A stretch of 64,000 bases of DNA from Ovoidimarina sp963698645 (lineage in GTDB: Bacteria; Pseudomonadota; Alphaproteobacteria; Rhodobacterales; Rhodobacteraceae), in the NCBI GenBank assembly GCA_963698645.1, contig CAVORP010000009.1, positions 310,001 to 374,000 on the forward strand, written 5' to 3'. Shown one piece after another: positions 18,344 through 29,820 of this stretch. The position numbers were made by a program, and so were the translations under genes. The notes beneath the pieces are model-generated. The model was not told where the DNA came from and did not search any database. It saw nothing but the letters and a program-made list of their open reading frames with translations. How positions within the stretch are numbered: position 1 is the first letter of the stretch; every line of letters begins with the position of its first letter.

Positions 18344-19512
18344 CCGGGCAATCGCCGGGAAGCCCGCGGGGCGATCTGTGTCGCCACGTTCAGGAATGCC
18401 AACAGATCCGAGAGCGTGACGACGCCCGCAAGCTCCCCCCGGTCGATCACAAGGTATTTGCGCCGCCCGCTGGCGACAATGCGGGCAAGGAGGTCGTTGG
18501 CCGTTGTTTCGGGGGTCACCACCATCTCCGGGCTCAGGCCCTCGAACACGTCATCGACGGTCGTCGTGCCCCAGTTCTCGCGGTCGATCCCTGCCACCAG
18601 TTGCAGGCTGATATAGCCGATCGGCCCGTCATCGGCGACGACGGGCGCGAAGCTGATCGAATGGGCAAGGAAGGTCCCGCTCACCAACTCTTCCAGCGTC
18701 TGTTCGGGATCGGCGGTCCAGGGAGCCACGCTCATGATATCGGCGACGCGGCGTCCGTGCAGGGCATGGCGCGCCTGCATCTGGTGAAAGGCGGATTTCG
18801 AAACGGCCAGCAGGAACACTCCGATCAGGATGGGCCAGAGCCCGCCAACGACGGCGCCGCTGAAGAGGCCGAGGAGACCGAGGCCGATCAGCAGGTAGGC
18901 AACGATGGACGACATCCGCGCGGCCCGCCGCGTCGCCTCGATAAGATCGCCGGTCCGGTTCCACAGCATGGCGCGATAGACCCGGCCACCGTCCAGCGGA
19001 AACGCCGGAAGGAGGTTGAACAGGGCGAGAACCAGATTGATGAAGGCCAGATAGACCAGAACGTACCCCACGGGGCCGGGACCGGCAGCGGTCGAAACGA
19101 CATTTGCCAGCAGCCAGAACAGAAATGCGAGCGCAAGACTGGTCAGCGGACCGACCACCGAGATTCTGAATTCGGCGGCGGGATCCTTTGGTTCCTCCTC
19201 CATCTCGGCGACACCGCCGAACAGGAACAGGGTGATGCCGGTGATCCGGATACCGTGGTTGCGGGCCACGAGGGAATGCGCAAGTTCATGCACGATGAGC
19301 GAGGCGAACAGCCCAAGGGCCGCCACGACGGACATCAGCAGGATCGCGGGCCGTTCGGCATCGGGCGTGACGGAGGGGAAGTAACCCTTTGAAAGGCTCC
19401 AGATCAGCAGGGCCGCGATCAGAAGCCAGCTCTTGTCGATATTCACATCAAAGCCGCAGAGCCGCGCGATGCGGACCGGCTTTCCCCATATCCCGCTGCC
19501 ACCGTCAGGCAT
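18340..19512 (-). CDS. M50 site-2-type membrane metalloprotease with CBS pair
   Basis: 390-residue intramembrane zinc protease. The HEXXH motif is HELAH at 75-79, and the third ligand region is NLLPAFPLDGGR at about 166-177, both within a bundle of roughly six hydrophobic segments. Two CBS motifs follow (about 265-320 and 325-385), forming a cytoplasmic regulatory module. This is the SpoIVFB-like M50B architecture with a C-terminal CBS tail. The start at 19512 is chosen over an upstream in-frame ATG because GGGGAGG lies 6 bases before it and the family begins here. Substrate unknown. Confidence 0.88.
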   Translation of the reverse strand: MPDGGSGIWGKPVRIARLCGFDVNIDKSWLLIAALLIWSLSKGYFPSVTPDAERPAILLMSVVAALGLFASLIVHELAHSLVARNHGIRITGITLFLFGGVAEMEEEPKDPAAEFRISVVGPLTSLALAFLFWLLANVVSTAAGPGPVGYVLVYLAFINLVLALFNLLPAFPLDGGRVYRAMLWNRTGDLIEATRRAARMSSIVAYLLIGLGLLGLFSGAVVGGLWPILIGVFLLAVSKSAFHQMQARHALHGRRVADIMSVAPWTADPEQTLEELVSGTFLAHSISFAPVVADDGPIGYISLQLVAGIDRENWGTTTVDDVFEGLSPEMVVTPETTANDLLARIVASGRRKYLVIDRGELAGVVTLSDLLAFLNVATQIAPRASRRLPG

Positions 19513-19685
19513 TTTTCGCCTCCCCGCGATGGTGGGCCGGGATCGCGCAAACGGCGCGGTCGGAAAGTCGCGGGCATGGAAAAAGACATCTTCCGATCGT
19601 GTCTGTCCTGTACCTGCGGGCACTCATGTCAAACGGCTCCAGTATCGCCCCAAGGCCATAAAAACACGGATGCGCGCCTTCGAAA

Positions 19686-19699
19686 TTGAGCAATGTCAT
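19686..19699. promoter_or_regulatory. Weak FixK/FNR-like site upstream of the M50 protease
   Basis: TTGAGCAATGTCAT has seven of the eight TTGA-N6-TCAA positions. It is about 175 bp upstream of the protease start, farther than the other sites, within a 220-bp stretch (19513-19732) in which nothing else was recognised. Confidence 0.25.
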
Positions 19700-19732
19700 A
19701 TCTGCGCCGGGAGGGCGGCCCGATCTGTCCGG

Positions 19733-22318
19733 CTACTCTGGAACAGGTCGCGCGTATGGGCGGATCAGCTTGAAAAGTTCGGGGATGACGATCAAGGGCA
19801 TGGCCAGAAGACCGATCGTGATCCAGTGGTCCAGACTCAGCGGCACGGTGTGCAGCAGGATCTGAAGCGGTGGCCAATAGACCGCCGCCAATTGAACGGA
19901 AAGCATCAGGGCGACGGCGACCAGCAATCCCGGGTTCGAGAACCAGCCGAGCCTGCTGCAGGGATGCCGGAGCGAGCGGAACGCGAAAACGCTGAACTTC
20001 TCGAACACGATCATCGCGGTGAAGGCCATCGTGCGCGCGATCTCGAGACCCAGCGGAAGCGTCTGGTAGAACACCCAAAGGCTGGCAGTGCCGGTATAGA
20101 CGGCAAAGATCGCGATCACCGCGAAGCCGTTGCGCCCGATGATCGCTGTGCCGGTCGATCGCGGCGGATGTTCCATCTGGTCGGGTTCGGCCTTTTCGAG
20201 GCCCAGCGCGACCGCGGTTGCCCCGTCGGTGACGAGGTTCATCCAGAGGATTTGCGTGGGAAGAAAGATCAGCGGGCCGCCGAGGCCGATATTGGCGAGG
20301 ATCGCGACGATTTCACCGGCATTCGACGTCAGGAGGTAGCGTACGAACTTGCGGATGTTCTCGAACTGCCGCCTGCCCTCGCGGATCGCGGCGACGATGG
20401 TCGCGAAATTGTCGTCAAGCAGCACGAGATCCGAGGCGTCCCGCGCGACATCGGTGCCCTGAATGCCCATGGCGATCCCGATATCGGCCTGTTTCAGGGC
20501 CGGGGCGTCGTTCACGCCGTCGCCGGTCATGCCGACGATCTGGCGGCGGCGCTGCAGGGCGCGGACCAGCAGGATCTTGTGGACGGGCTTCGTGCGCGCG
20601 AAGACAAGGTCCTCGTCCAGGGCCGCCTCGAGACCCGCCGCATCCAGCGCGTCGATCTCGTCCCCGGTAATGGCGCGGTCGGCGGGAATGCCGACCCGGG
20701 CCGCGATCGCCAGGGCGGTGACCGGGCTATCGCCGGTGATCATGATCACCCGGATCCCGGCCCCGCGCGCCGCCGCCACCGCGGCCTCGACCCCCGGGCG
20801 GGGCGGATCGATCAGCCCCACGAGCGCGCTGAAGACAAGATCGGTTTCGGCGGTATCGCCGGGCCCCGATGCCGGGCGGGATGCGAGCGCAATCACCCGC
20901 AGTCCGTGGCGGGCCATGTCGGCATAGGCGGCATTGATCGTGTCCAGCATCCCGGCCCTGAGCGGCACCGGGCCATCCGGGGTCATCATCGCCGTGCAAA
21001 CCGAAAGCACCTGTTCGGGCGCGCCCTTGCAATGCAGGATCAGGGGATCGCGCGCCAGAACGCTCATGCGTTTGCGTTCGCTGGTAAACGCGGTCTCGGA
21101 CAGGATCGGATCCGGCCCTGGAAGGGGCGCCCAGCCTTTGTAGGCAAGCGTGATCAGCGCGCCCTCGGTCGGATCCCCCATGATGTTCCAGACCTTGCCG
21201 TCATGGGAAAGACGCGCGTGGGTACAGGTCGCGGCGGTCGCAAGTGCCGCCGCCAGAACCGGATCGTCGCGGGCGCGCAGGCGTTTGCCGCCCTGCGCGA
21301 TATGCCCGGCCGGATCATATCCCGACCCGGTCACATCGGCCATTCCGTGCCCCATCCAGACCTGCGTGGCGGTCATCCGGTTTTCCGTGAGCGTCCCGGT
21401 CTTGTCGGTGCAGATGATCGAGGCCGCGCCAAGGGTTTCCACCGCCTGAAGCCTGCGCACCACGGCGTTCTGGCGGGCCATTTCCATCGCGCCGAGGGCA
21501 AGGGTGATGGTGACGACCGCAGGCAGCCCTTCGGGCACGATCGCAACCGCAAGCGACAGGCCGGTCAGAAACAGGTCCGACAGGGAGCGGCCGGAAAGAA
21601 GCCCCACCGCCAGAACCGCGGACGCGATCGTGATCGCGGCCAAGCCCAGTTGCCCCGCCAGCCGGGACAGATGGGTTTGCAGCGAGGTGGGCGTGTCCTC
21701 CGCCTCGCGGGCCAGTTGCGCGATCTTGCCGAATTCGGTGTCCAGTCCGGTGGCTGAGACGACGCCTTCGCCGCGCCCGTCCACCACCGAGGTTCCGGCG
21801 AAGAGTGCGACGGCGCCGGGTTCGGCGGATTTGTCAACGGGAAGGGATTCGCCGGTCAGAACGCTTTCATCGACCCGAAGCTGCTGGCACAGTTCCGGCG
21901 TGATATCGGCCGGGATCAGATCCCCCTCGTCCACGATCACCCGGTCTCCCGGAACGAGATCCCGGGCCGGGATGACCTGTTCCTGCCCGTCGCGCACCAC
22001 CGTGGCCGAGGGCGCCATCATCGACCGCAGGGCCTCGAGTTGGTTTTCCGCACGCCATTCCTGAAGAAAGCCGAAGGCCGCGTTCAGAAGGACAACGGCC
22101 GAGATCGCAGCGGCATCGATGATCTCTCCCAAGGCATATGCAAGCACCGCTGCGAAGACGAGGATCAGGACGAGGAAACTTCGGAACTGGCGCAGGATCA
22201 GCTTGAGGGGCCGGGCGCGGCGTTCGCGTGGCAACTCGTTCCACCCCACCCGCGCGCGGATATCAAGAACCTCGGCACGGCTCAGGCCATCAGCGTTACG
22301 TGGGGCGGGTGCCTGCAC
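19733..22318 (-). CDS. P2-type cation-transporting ATPase
   Basis: 861 residues, intact. Actuator motif LTGESLP (154-160), transmembrane PEGL at 262-265, phosphorylation site D305 in ICTDKTGTLTEN, and hinge motif GDGVNDAPALKQADIGIAMG. N-terminal cation-ATPase domain and C-terminal transmembrane domain are both present. The PEGLP motif and size place it with P2A-type Ca2+-like pumps, but such bacterial enzymes also include Na+/K+-like pumps, so the ion is not certain. A perfect FixK box lies about 72 bp upstream and is shared with the divergent phasin gene. Confidence 0.88.
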   Translation of the reverse strand: MQAPAPRNADGLSRAEVLDIRARVGWNELPRERRARPLKLILRQFRSFLVLILVFAAVLAYALGEIIDAAAISAVVLLNAAFGFLQEWRAENQLEALRSMMAPSATVVRDGQEQVIPARDLVPGDRVIVDEGDLIPADITPELCQQLRVDESVLTGESLPVDKSAEPGAVALFAGTSVVDGRGEGVVSATGLDTEFGKIAQLAREAEDTPTSLQTHLSRLAGQLGLAAITIASAVLAVGLLSGRSLSDLFLTGLSLAVAIVPEGLPAVVTITLALGAMEMARQNAVVRRLQAVETLGAASIICTDKTGTLTENRMTATQVWMGHGMADVTGSGYDPAGHIAQGGKRLRARDDPVLAAALATAATCTHARLSHDGKVWNIMGDPTEGALITLAYKGWAPLPGPDPILSETAFTSERKRMSVLARDPLILHCKGAPEQVLSVCTAMMTPDGPVPLRAGMLDTINAAYADMARHGLRVIALASRPASGPGDTAETDLVFSALVGLIDPPRPGVEAAVAAARGAGIRVIMITGDSPVTALAIAARVGIPADRAITGDEIDALDAAGLEAALDEDLVFARTKPVHKILLVRALQRRRQIVGMTGDGVNDAPALKQADIGIAMGIQGTDVARDASDLVLLDDNFATIVAAIREGRRQFENIRKFVRYLLTSNAGEIVAILANIGLGGPLIFLPTQILWMNLVTDGATAVALGLEKAEPDQMEHPPRSTGTAIIGRNGFAVIAIFAVYTGTASLWVFYQTLPLGLEIARTMAFTAMIVFEKFSVFAFRSLRHPCSRLGWFSNPGLLVAVALMLSVQLAAVYWPPLQILLHTVPLSLDHWITIGLLAMPLIVIPELFKLIRPYARPVPE

Positions 22319-22390
22319 CGGGGATGTCCTTTCAGAATGCTGTTTCGAGCGTGATCTCTTTCCTTATCCCGCGCAGCCCCGCGCGCTCCC

Positions 22391-22404
22391 TTGATGCGCA
22401 TCAA
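22391..22404. promoter_or_regulatory. Perfect palindromic FixK/FNR box between P-type ATPase and phasin
   Basis: TTGATGCGCATCAA is a perfect 14-bp palindrome matching TTGAT-N4-ATCAA. It ends 62 bp before the phasin start and lies 72 bp before the ATPase start, so it can serve both directions. Confidence 0.8.
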
Positions 22405-22466
22405 CCCCGGACCCTGCTTCGCGCGATAGACTCTTCCGACATCGATTCCCCCACAGGAGAGAGCCA

Positions 22467-22805
22467 ATGGCCGAGAAAACGAGCCAAGACCACCATACCG
22501 CCCAGATTCCCGACCCCATCGCCGCGCTCCAGCCGCTGGCGCCCGCCGCATGGATGAGCACCGCGTGGATGGAAAGCATGGCCGATCTGGGAAGCGAGAT
22601 CACCTCGTTCATCGCGGAGCGCATCAGCGAGGACGTGAAGACACAGCATAGTATCCTGCATTGCAAATCGCTGGCCGAGTTGCAGCATGTACAGGCGGAA
22701 TTCATGCAGCGCTGCTTCAACCAGTATTCGGACGAAACCGGGCGGCTGGTGAAGATGGGCAACGAGATCATCGAGAAAGTGCGCAACCAGTCGGCCGAAA
22801 TCTGA
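22467..22805 (+). CDS. Phasin-family protein
   Basis: 112 residues, mostly amphipathic helix: ITSFIAERISEDVKTQHSI and CKSLAELQHVQAEFMQRCF, with the usual phasin pattern of a long helical domain and a SLAEL turn. Phasins coat polyhydroxyalkanoate granules and can affect granule size or stress tolerance. No PHA synthase is in the window. The FixK box upstream suggests induction at low oxygen, when carbon storage is expected. Confidence 0.78.
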   Translation: MAEKTSQDHHTAQIPDPIAALQPLAPAAWMSTAWMESMADLGSEITSFIAERISEDVKTQHSILHCKSLAELQHVQAEFMQRCFNQYSDETGRLVKMGNEIIEKVRNQSAEI

Positions 22806-22858
22806 CAGGCCCGTGTCGCAGGAAGGCATGTCCGGGAACGCGTGTCGTTCGCCGCGCC

Positions 22859-22872
22859 TTGACCTGCATCAT
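22859..22872. promoter_or_regulatory. FixK/FNR-like site upstream of the HlyD/ABC export genes
   Basis: TTGACCTGCATCAT differs from TTGA-N6-TCAA at the last base only. It ends 56 bp before the ATG of the membrane-fusion gene, the same spacing as at acsA, which raises its credibility. Confidence 0.5.
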
Positions 22873-22928
22873 GGAGGCAATCCCGCTCCCTGATACCAAC
22901 GGGACGACATGCGTTTCAGGGGAATGCC

Positions 22929-24159
22929 ATGGTCGAGAACCGCAAGGACGTGGCCGAGGTCCTCGGACTGGGCCAACACCGATCCGGATCATTCAGATGG
23001 GCCGCCTACGTTCTGGCGCTCGTCCTTGCGACGGGCGGGGGCCTCTACTGGTACATGGGCGCCGATGGCAGCCGGACGGTGCGATATTCGACGGCGCCGG
23101 TGGAGCGCGCGGATTTCATCGTCACAGTCACAGCCACGGGATCGGTGGAACCGACGAACCTCGTCGAGATATCGAGCGAACTGTCGGGGACGATCAAATC
23201 GGTCAATGTCGATTTCAACGATATCGTCGAGGTGGGAACGATCCTTGCCGAGCTCGACACAACCAAGCTCGAGGCACAGCTGGATGTCCGGCGCGCGGCG
23301 CTTGACGCGACCATCGCGCGGGTCGCCATGGCCCGCGCGACACTGGAAGAAGCGCGGGCGCGGTACGACTCGACCCTTGAACTTCAGAAGCGCGGCGTGG
23401 ATTCCCCCCAGGCGCTGATTTCACAGCGCGCCGCCTTCACCCGGGCGCAGGCCGAACTGCAATCGGCGCAGGCCGACCAGTCGCTGGCCGAAGCAAATCT
23501 GGACCTGCAACAGGCAGAGCTTGAGAAAGCCTGCATCTGCGCGCCGATCCGCGGTGTCGTTCTGGACCGGGCTGCGGACAAGGGCCAGATCGTGGCCTCT
23601 GCCCTGTCGGCCCCGATCCTGTTCACGCTGGCCGAGGACCTGACGCAGATGGAGCTGCATGTGGATATCGACGAGGCCGATATCGGACAGGTCTCGGTGG
23701 GTGACGCGGCGCAGTTCAGGGTGGATGCCTATGACGAGCGGTTGTTCCCCGCCGAGATCTCGGAGATCCGCTTTGCGCCCGAGACGATCGACGGGGTGGT
23801 CACCTACAAGGCGGTTCTGACGATCGACAATTCCGATATGCTGCTCCGACCCGGGATGACCGCGACCGCGGATATCACGGTGGACGAACGCAAGGACGTT
23901 CTGACCGTTCCCAATGCCGCGCTGCGCTATGCCCCGCCGCCGGAGGCCGTCGAGGACGAGGACCGGAGCGGGCTGCTCGGCATGCTCATCCCGCAGGGTT
24001 CCGAGCGCCAGAGCCGCGGCGACGGCAGGACGCTTTGGGTGATGCGGGATGGTGTGCCGGTCGAGATAACCGTCGAGACCGGTGCCAGCGACGGACTGGT
24101 GACGGAACTTCTTGGCGGCGAGATCGCCGAGGGTGACAGGGTCGTGACGGACCGGTTCG

Positions 24160-24167
<8 letters not shown>
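22929..24167 (+). CDS. MacA-like periplasmic adaptor (HlyD/RND-type) protein
   Basis: 412 residues. One N-terminal membrane anchor (AAYVLALVLATGGGLYWYM) is followed by a barrel-sandwich (lipoyl-like) half, a coiled-coil hairpin of about 110 residues rich in Ala/Glu/Gln, the second half (CICAPIRGVVLDR), and a beta-barrel segment (LRPGMTATADITV). This is the adaptor that couples an inner-membrane ABC exporter to an outer-membrane channel. The ABC genes follow with an 8-bp overlap; no outer-membrane TolC-like gene is nearby. Substrate not predictable. Confidence 0.85.
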
Positions 24168-24876
<709 letters not shown>

Positions 24877-24878
24877 GC

Positions 24879-26092
24879 ATGCTGTGGGAAACGATCAGGC
24901 TGGCGGTTCAGGCGATCTTTCGCAACGCATTGCGGTCGTTCCTGACGGTCCTCGGCATCGTGATCGGCGTGGCAGCGGTCATCGCCATGGTCACCGTCGG
25001 CCAGGGTTCGACGGAGCAGGTGACGGCGGATGTCGAGAAGCTGGGCACCAATATCCTGATGGTGCTGCCCGGTCAGGATGCGATGGAGGGCGGCCCCGGC
25101 GCGACCACGAGCCAGCCATTCACGCTCCGTGACAACGACGCCCTGCAAGATCAACTTGCGATCGTCGATATCTCGGCACCGCTGGCCGTCGCGCGGGCGC
25201 GGGCAGTGTTCGGCAACGAAAACCGGCGCACCGATATCGTCGGCACCGACAACCGTTATTTCGTGGCCGCGCGATGGGAGGTTGCTTCGGGCCGGCTGTT
25301 CGAACTGTCCGAGATCCAATCGGGCAGGCCTGTCTGCGTCGATCGGCGAGACCGTGCGCAAGGACCTGTTCGGCTATTCCGACCCGGTGGGCGAGACGAT
25401 CCGGATCAAGACCCTGTCCTGCACGGTGATCGGGCTTTTGCAATCCAAGGGCGCGTCGACCTTCGGAAGCGATCAGGACGATTTCGTGATCATGCCGATC
25501 AAGACATTCCAGCGCCGGATCGCCGGAAATGGCGATGTCGCCATGCTCTATGCCTCGGTCCACGACGGCGTGCCCACCGAGCGCGCCAAGGAGCGAAATC
25601 GAGCGGTTCATGCGCGACCTGCGCCGTATCGGCACCGGTGAAGACGACGATTTCACGGTCATGGACATGAAACAGATCGCGACCATGCTGTCGGGGATCA
25701 CCGATATCCTGACCGGGCTTTTGTCGGCGGTGGCCGCGGTCAGCCTTCTGGTGGGCGGGATCGGGATCATGAACATCATGCTGGTCTCGGTCACCGAGCG
25801 CACGCGCGAGATCGGCATCCGGCTGGCGATCGGCGCGCAGGCGCGGCAGGTTCTGACGCAGTTCCTGGTCGAGGCGATCGTGCTGTCGCTGATCGGCGGG
25901 CTGATCGGCGTCCTGCTTGGCCTGGTCTTCGGCTATCTGGGCGCCCGGGTGCTGTCGGTCCCGTTTGCGCCCGAGGTGGGGATCGTGCTTCTTGCCTTTG
26001 CCTTCTCCTTCGCGGTCGGAGTGATCTTCGGATATTTTCCGGCCCGGCGGGCGGCCAACCTGGATCCGATCGAAGCATTGCGCCACGAATGA
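24879..26092 (+). CDS. MacB-type ABC permease with FtsX domain (two frameshifts)
   Basis: About 403 residues. An N-terminal helix (FLTVLGIVIGVAAVIAMVTV), a large periplasmic MacB domain, and a C-terminal FtsX domain with three helices (VAAVSLLVGGIGIMNIMLV and others, ending in YFPARRAANLDPIEALRHE). This is the four-helix mechanotransmission permease of tripartite efflux pumps. Extra bases near 25336 and 25597 put the central periplasmic part in another frame; removing each restores a continuous protein. It completes an adaptor-ATPase-permease operon. Confidence 0.86.
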
Positions 26093-26123
26093 CCCCTGCT
26101 CCGCCCGGGGTGCCTCGGCCTTC

Positions 26124-26137
26124 TTGACCACGATCAA
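26124..26137. promoter_or_regulatory. FixK/FNR box upstream of PEP synthase
   Basis: TTGACCACGATCAA fits TTGA-N6-TCAA exactly and ends 55 bp before the ppsA ATG, matching the distance of the acsA site (56 bp). Confidence 0.68.
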
Positions 26138-26192
26138 GTCCGTCCCCGCCACCCGCCGCTATTGTGATCCCGACAAGCCATGGGAGGCACGG

Positions 26193-28592
26193 ATGGATCA
26201 GAAAGCGATCGGGACGATTGAGTCATTGATTTGGCTGGAGGATCTCTCACGCGGGGACGTGGCCAAGGTGGGCGGCAAGAACGCATCACTGGGCGAGATG
26301 CTTCAGTCGCTCGATGCCACGGAAATCCGAGTGCCGCCCGGTTTTGCCACGACCGCCGATGCCTATCGGCAATTCATGGCCGAAAACAGCTTTGGCGAAA
26401 GGCTGCGGGAGGCGCTGGACGAGCTTGCAAGCGGTCGCAGGACTTTGTCGGAGACAGGAATGTCGATCCGCAAGATGATCGTGGCCGGGCTTTGGCCGGA
26501 GAAGATCGAGGCCGATATCCGCGCGGCCTATCGCGAGTTGGGCAAGCGCGTGGGAAAGGCGAACCCGTCCGTCGCGGTCCGGTCCTCGGCCACGGCCGAG
26601 GATCTTCCCGATGCAAGCTTTGCAGGTCAGCAGGAAACCTTTCTGAACGTCGAGGGCGAAGACGCGCTCTTGAAGGCGTGCAGGCGGTGCTTTGCCTCGC
26701 TCTTTACCGACCGGGCGATCACCTATCGCGAACTCAAGGGGTTCGATCACATGGAGGTTGCCCTTTCGATCGGGGTACAGGTGATGGTTCGGGCCGATAT
26801 CGGCGGTTCGGGGGTGATGTTCTCGCTGGATACCGAAAGCGGCTTCGACAAGATCGTGCTGATCAATGCCGCGTGGGGGCTGGGCGAAAACGTGGTGCAG
26901 GGCGCGGTCAGCCCGGACGAATACCAGGTCTACAAGCCATTTCTCGATCGCGACGGGATCGCGCCGATCCTGCACAAGGCGCTGGGGGCCAAGAAGATCA
27001 AGATGATCTATGCGTCCGGCGACGCCCGGACCACGCGCAATGTGCCGACGTCCAAGGCCGAACGCGCGAGCTTTCGTCCTGTCCGAAAACGAGATACTGG
27101 AACTCGCGCGCGCGGCGGTCCGGATCGAGGATCACTATGAATGCCCGATGGACATGGAATGGGCGCGGGATGGCGAGGATGGGCTTTTGTACATCGTGCA
27201 GGCCCGCCCCGAAACGGTGCAATCGCGCGCCGATGCGGGCGCGATGAAGTCCTATACGCTGGGGGACCGGGGCGCTCTTTTGTTGTCCGGGCTGAGCGTC
27301 GGCGGGGCGGTGGCGACCGGAGAGGTCTGCATCATCGAAAGCGCCGCGGATATCGACCGGTTCATCGACGGCTCGGTGCTTGTGACCTCGACCACCGACC
27401 CCGACTGGGTTCCGATCATGAAGCGAGCCGCGGCGATCGTGACCGATCATGGCGGCCGCACCTCGCACGCGGCCATCGTCAGCCGCGAGTTGGGCGTGCC
27501 TGCGATCGTCGGCACCGGCAACGCCACGACCATTCTGCACGACCACCAGATGGTCACGGTGTCCTGCGCCGAGGGCGAGGAAGGCCGGATCTATGCGGGC
27601 GCGGCCGAGGTGACGATCGAAGAGCTTCGACCTCGACAGCGTGCCGAAGACGAAGACCAAGGTCATGCTCAACCTCGCCAACCCCTCTGCCGCGACGCGG
27701 TGGTGGCGTCTTCCGGCCGATGGCGTGGGGCTGGCGCGGATGGAGTTCGTGGTCAGCAACGAGGTCAAGGTGCATCCCCTGGCGCTGACCCGCTATGAGC
27801 AGCTTCGCGGAGGAAGACCGGGCCGCGATCGATGAACTGACCCGGGGCTATGCCGACCGAACCGACTATTTCGTCGAAAAGCTTGCCATGGGTTTGTCCC
27901 GGATCGCCGCTGTCTGATACCCGAACCCGACCATCATCCGGATGAGCGATTTCAAGACCAACGAATATGCCGACCTTCTGGGCGGGCGCATGTTCGAGCC
28001 GCATGAGGAAAACCCGATGATCGGGTATCGCGGTGCCTCGCGCTACTATTCCGACGGCTATCGCGACGGTTTCGCCCTTGAATGCCGGGCGATCCGGCGG
28101 CTGCGCGAGACCATGGGCTTCGACAATGTCGTGGTGATGATCCCGTTCTGCCGCACGCCGGAGGAGGCGGACAAGGTTCTGGCGGTGATGGCCGAAAACG
28201 GTCTGGAGCGCGGCAAGAACGGGCTGCAGCTGTACGTCATGTGCGAGATCCCGTCGAACGTGATCTGCGCCGAGGCCTTTGCCGAGCGGTTCGACGGCTT
28301 CTCCATCGGCTCGAACGACCTGACGCAGCTGACCCTTGGGGTCGACCGGGATTCCGAGGCGCTGGCGGGCCTGTTCGACGAACGCGATCCGGCGGTGATG
28401 TGGATGATCGAGACAGTGATCGCCAAGGCGCGCGCCGCCGGGTCCAAGATCGGGCTTTGCGGACAGGCGCCCAGCAACGACCCCGAATTCGCACAGCTTC
28501 TGGTGAAGGCGGGGATCGACACGATCTCCGTGACCCCGGACAGTTTTCTGGCGGTCAAGAAGAACGTCGCTGCCGCCGAGGCGAAGGGCTGA
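26193..28592 (+). CDS. ppsA: Phosphoenolpyruvate synthase (three frameshifts and an in-frame TGA)
   Basis: PEP synthase, about 798 residues, converting pyruvate plus ATP to PEP, AMP and phosphate. The N-terminal ATP-binding half starts GGKNASLGEM and has SVAVRSSATAEDLPDASFAG. The swivelling phosphohistidine domain has GGRTSHAAIVSRELGVPAIVG. The PEP-binding barrel ends SIGSNDLTQLTLGVDRDS and KIGLCGQAPSN. Extra bases near 27062, 27630 and 27806 shift the frame. In addition an in-frame TGA at 27915-27917 sits where relatives usually carry an aromatic residue, just before YPNPTIIRMSDFKTNEY. Flanking conservation is strong, so either a sequencing error or a recent nonsense mutation. The ATG at 26193 fits the family start. 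Confidence 0.85.
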
Positions 28593-28679
28593 TCCGAAGG
28601 AAAGGGCCTTGCCATGAAAAACGGCACCTCCTAATCCGGCAGGGCACGATCGTGATCGGCCCCCGGAAAGGATATCGCC

Positions 28680-29777
28680 TTGCAGACACCGTATTACCTG
28701 ATCGACAAGTCACGCCTTTTGCCGAACCTCGAAAAGATCGCGTGGCTGCGCGAGGCTTCGGGCGCCAAATCGCTTCTGGCGCTCAAATGCTTTGCGGCAT
28801 GGTCGGTCTTCGACTTCATGGCCGAGTATATGGACGGCTCAACCTCCTCGTCGCTCTACGAGGTCAAGCTGGGCTATACGAAGTTCGGCGGCGAGACCCA
28901 TGCCTATTCCGTGGCCTATGCCGATCACGAGATCGCCGAGGTTCTGGCCAATAGCGACAAGATCATCTTCAACTCGATCGGTCAGTTGACCAAGTTCGAC
29001 GCGGCCTCGCGCGACCATGTCCGGGGCTTGCGCGTCAATCCCGGCGTCTCGACCTCCGAGTTCGATCTGGCCGACCCGGCCCGCCCGTTCAGCCGCCTGG
29101 GCGAACATGACCCCGCCGCAGATCGCGGCGGTGGCGGACCGGATCTCCGGGCTGATGTTCCACAACAACTGCGAGAACGACGATTTCGACCGGTTCGACG
29201 AGATGCTGACGCTGATCGAGACCCGGTTTGGCGAAACCATTCACAAGATGGACTGGATCAGCCTTGGCGGCGGCATCCATTTCACCGGCGAGGGCTATCC
29301 GTTGGCGCGTCTGGCCGAGCGGCTTCACGCCTTTGCCGACAGGTACGGCGTGCAGGTCTATCTGGAACCGGGCGAGGCCGCGATCACCGGGGCGGCGACG
29401 CTGGAGGTGACGGTGCTCGACACGCTTTTCAACGGCAAGAACCTTGCCATCGTCGACAGTTCGGTCGAGGCGCATATGCTCGATCTGCTGATCTACCGCG
29501 AATCTGCGAAGATCGCCCCCGATACCGGCGCGCATCCCTGGATGATCTGCGGCAAGTCCTGCCTTGCGGGCGATATCTTTGGCGAGTTCCACTTCGACGC
29601 CCCGCTGAAGGCCGGGCGACCGGGTTTCGTTCCAGGACGCGGCGGGATACACGATGGTCAAGAAAAACTGGTTTAACGGCGTGAAGATGCCCGGCATCGC
29701 CATTCGCGAACTGGATGGCACGCATCCGTTCGGTGCGCGAGTTCGACTATGACGATTTCGTGGCCGCTCTGTCCTGA
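28680..29777 (+). CDS. nspC: Carboxynorspermidine/carboxyspermidine decarboxylase (three frameshifts)
   Basis: PLP-dependent fold-III decarboxylase, about 364 residues, forming spermidine or norspermidine from the carboxylated intermediate. The PLP lysine is K41 in SLLALKCFAAW; other family blocks are YEVKLGYTKFGG, GLRVNPGVS, ISLGGGIHFTGEGYP, and CGKSCLAGDIFGEF, with the catalytic cysteine region. The only suitable start is TTG at 28680 behind GGAAAGGA. Extra bases near 29108, 29614 and 29712 break the frame. It is followed after 43 bp by the partner dehydrogenase, so the two form the aspartate-semialdehyde route to spermidine. Confidence 0.87.
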
Positions 29778-29820
29778 TCCAAACCAACCAACGCATCAAC
29801 ACACGAGGTCTTCTGGCTAC

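Noticed and set aside
19433..21757. Long plus-strand frame (774 codons) opposite the P-type ATPase
   Set aside because: It is the antisense shadow of a well-conserved ATPase; composition is Arg/Gly/Asp-rich with no domain. The same applies to the long frames at 14721-16697, 49133-50827 and 31198-32775.
26092..26112. ACCCC/GGGGT hairpin after the ABC permease as a terminator
   Set aside because: The stem is only five base pairs with no T-run, too weak to call.
27915..27917. Selenocysteine at the TGA in ppsA
   Set aside because: No SECIS-like hairpin was noticed, the position is not a Cys in homologues, and PEP synthase is not a selenoprotein family.
28614..28634. Six-codon frame MKNGTS between ppsA and nspC
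   Set aside because: Too short, with no attenuator-type structure or regulatory codon run visible.
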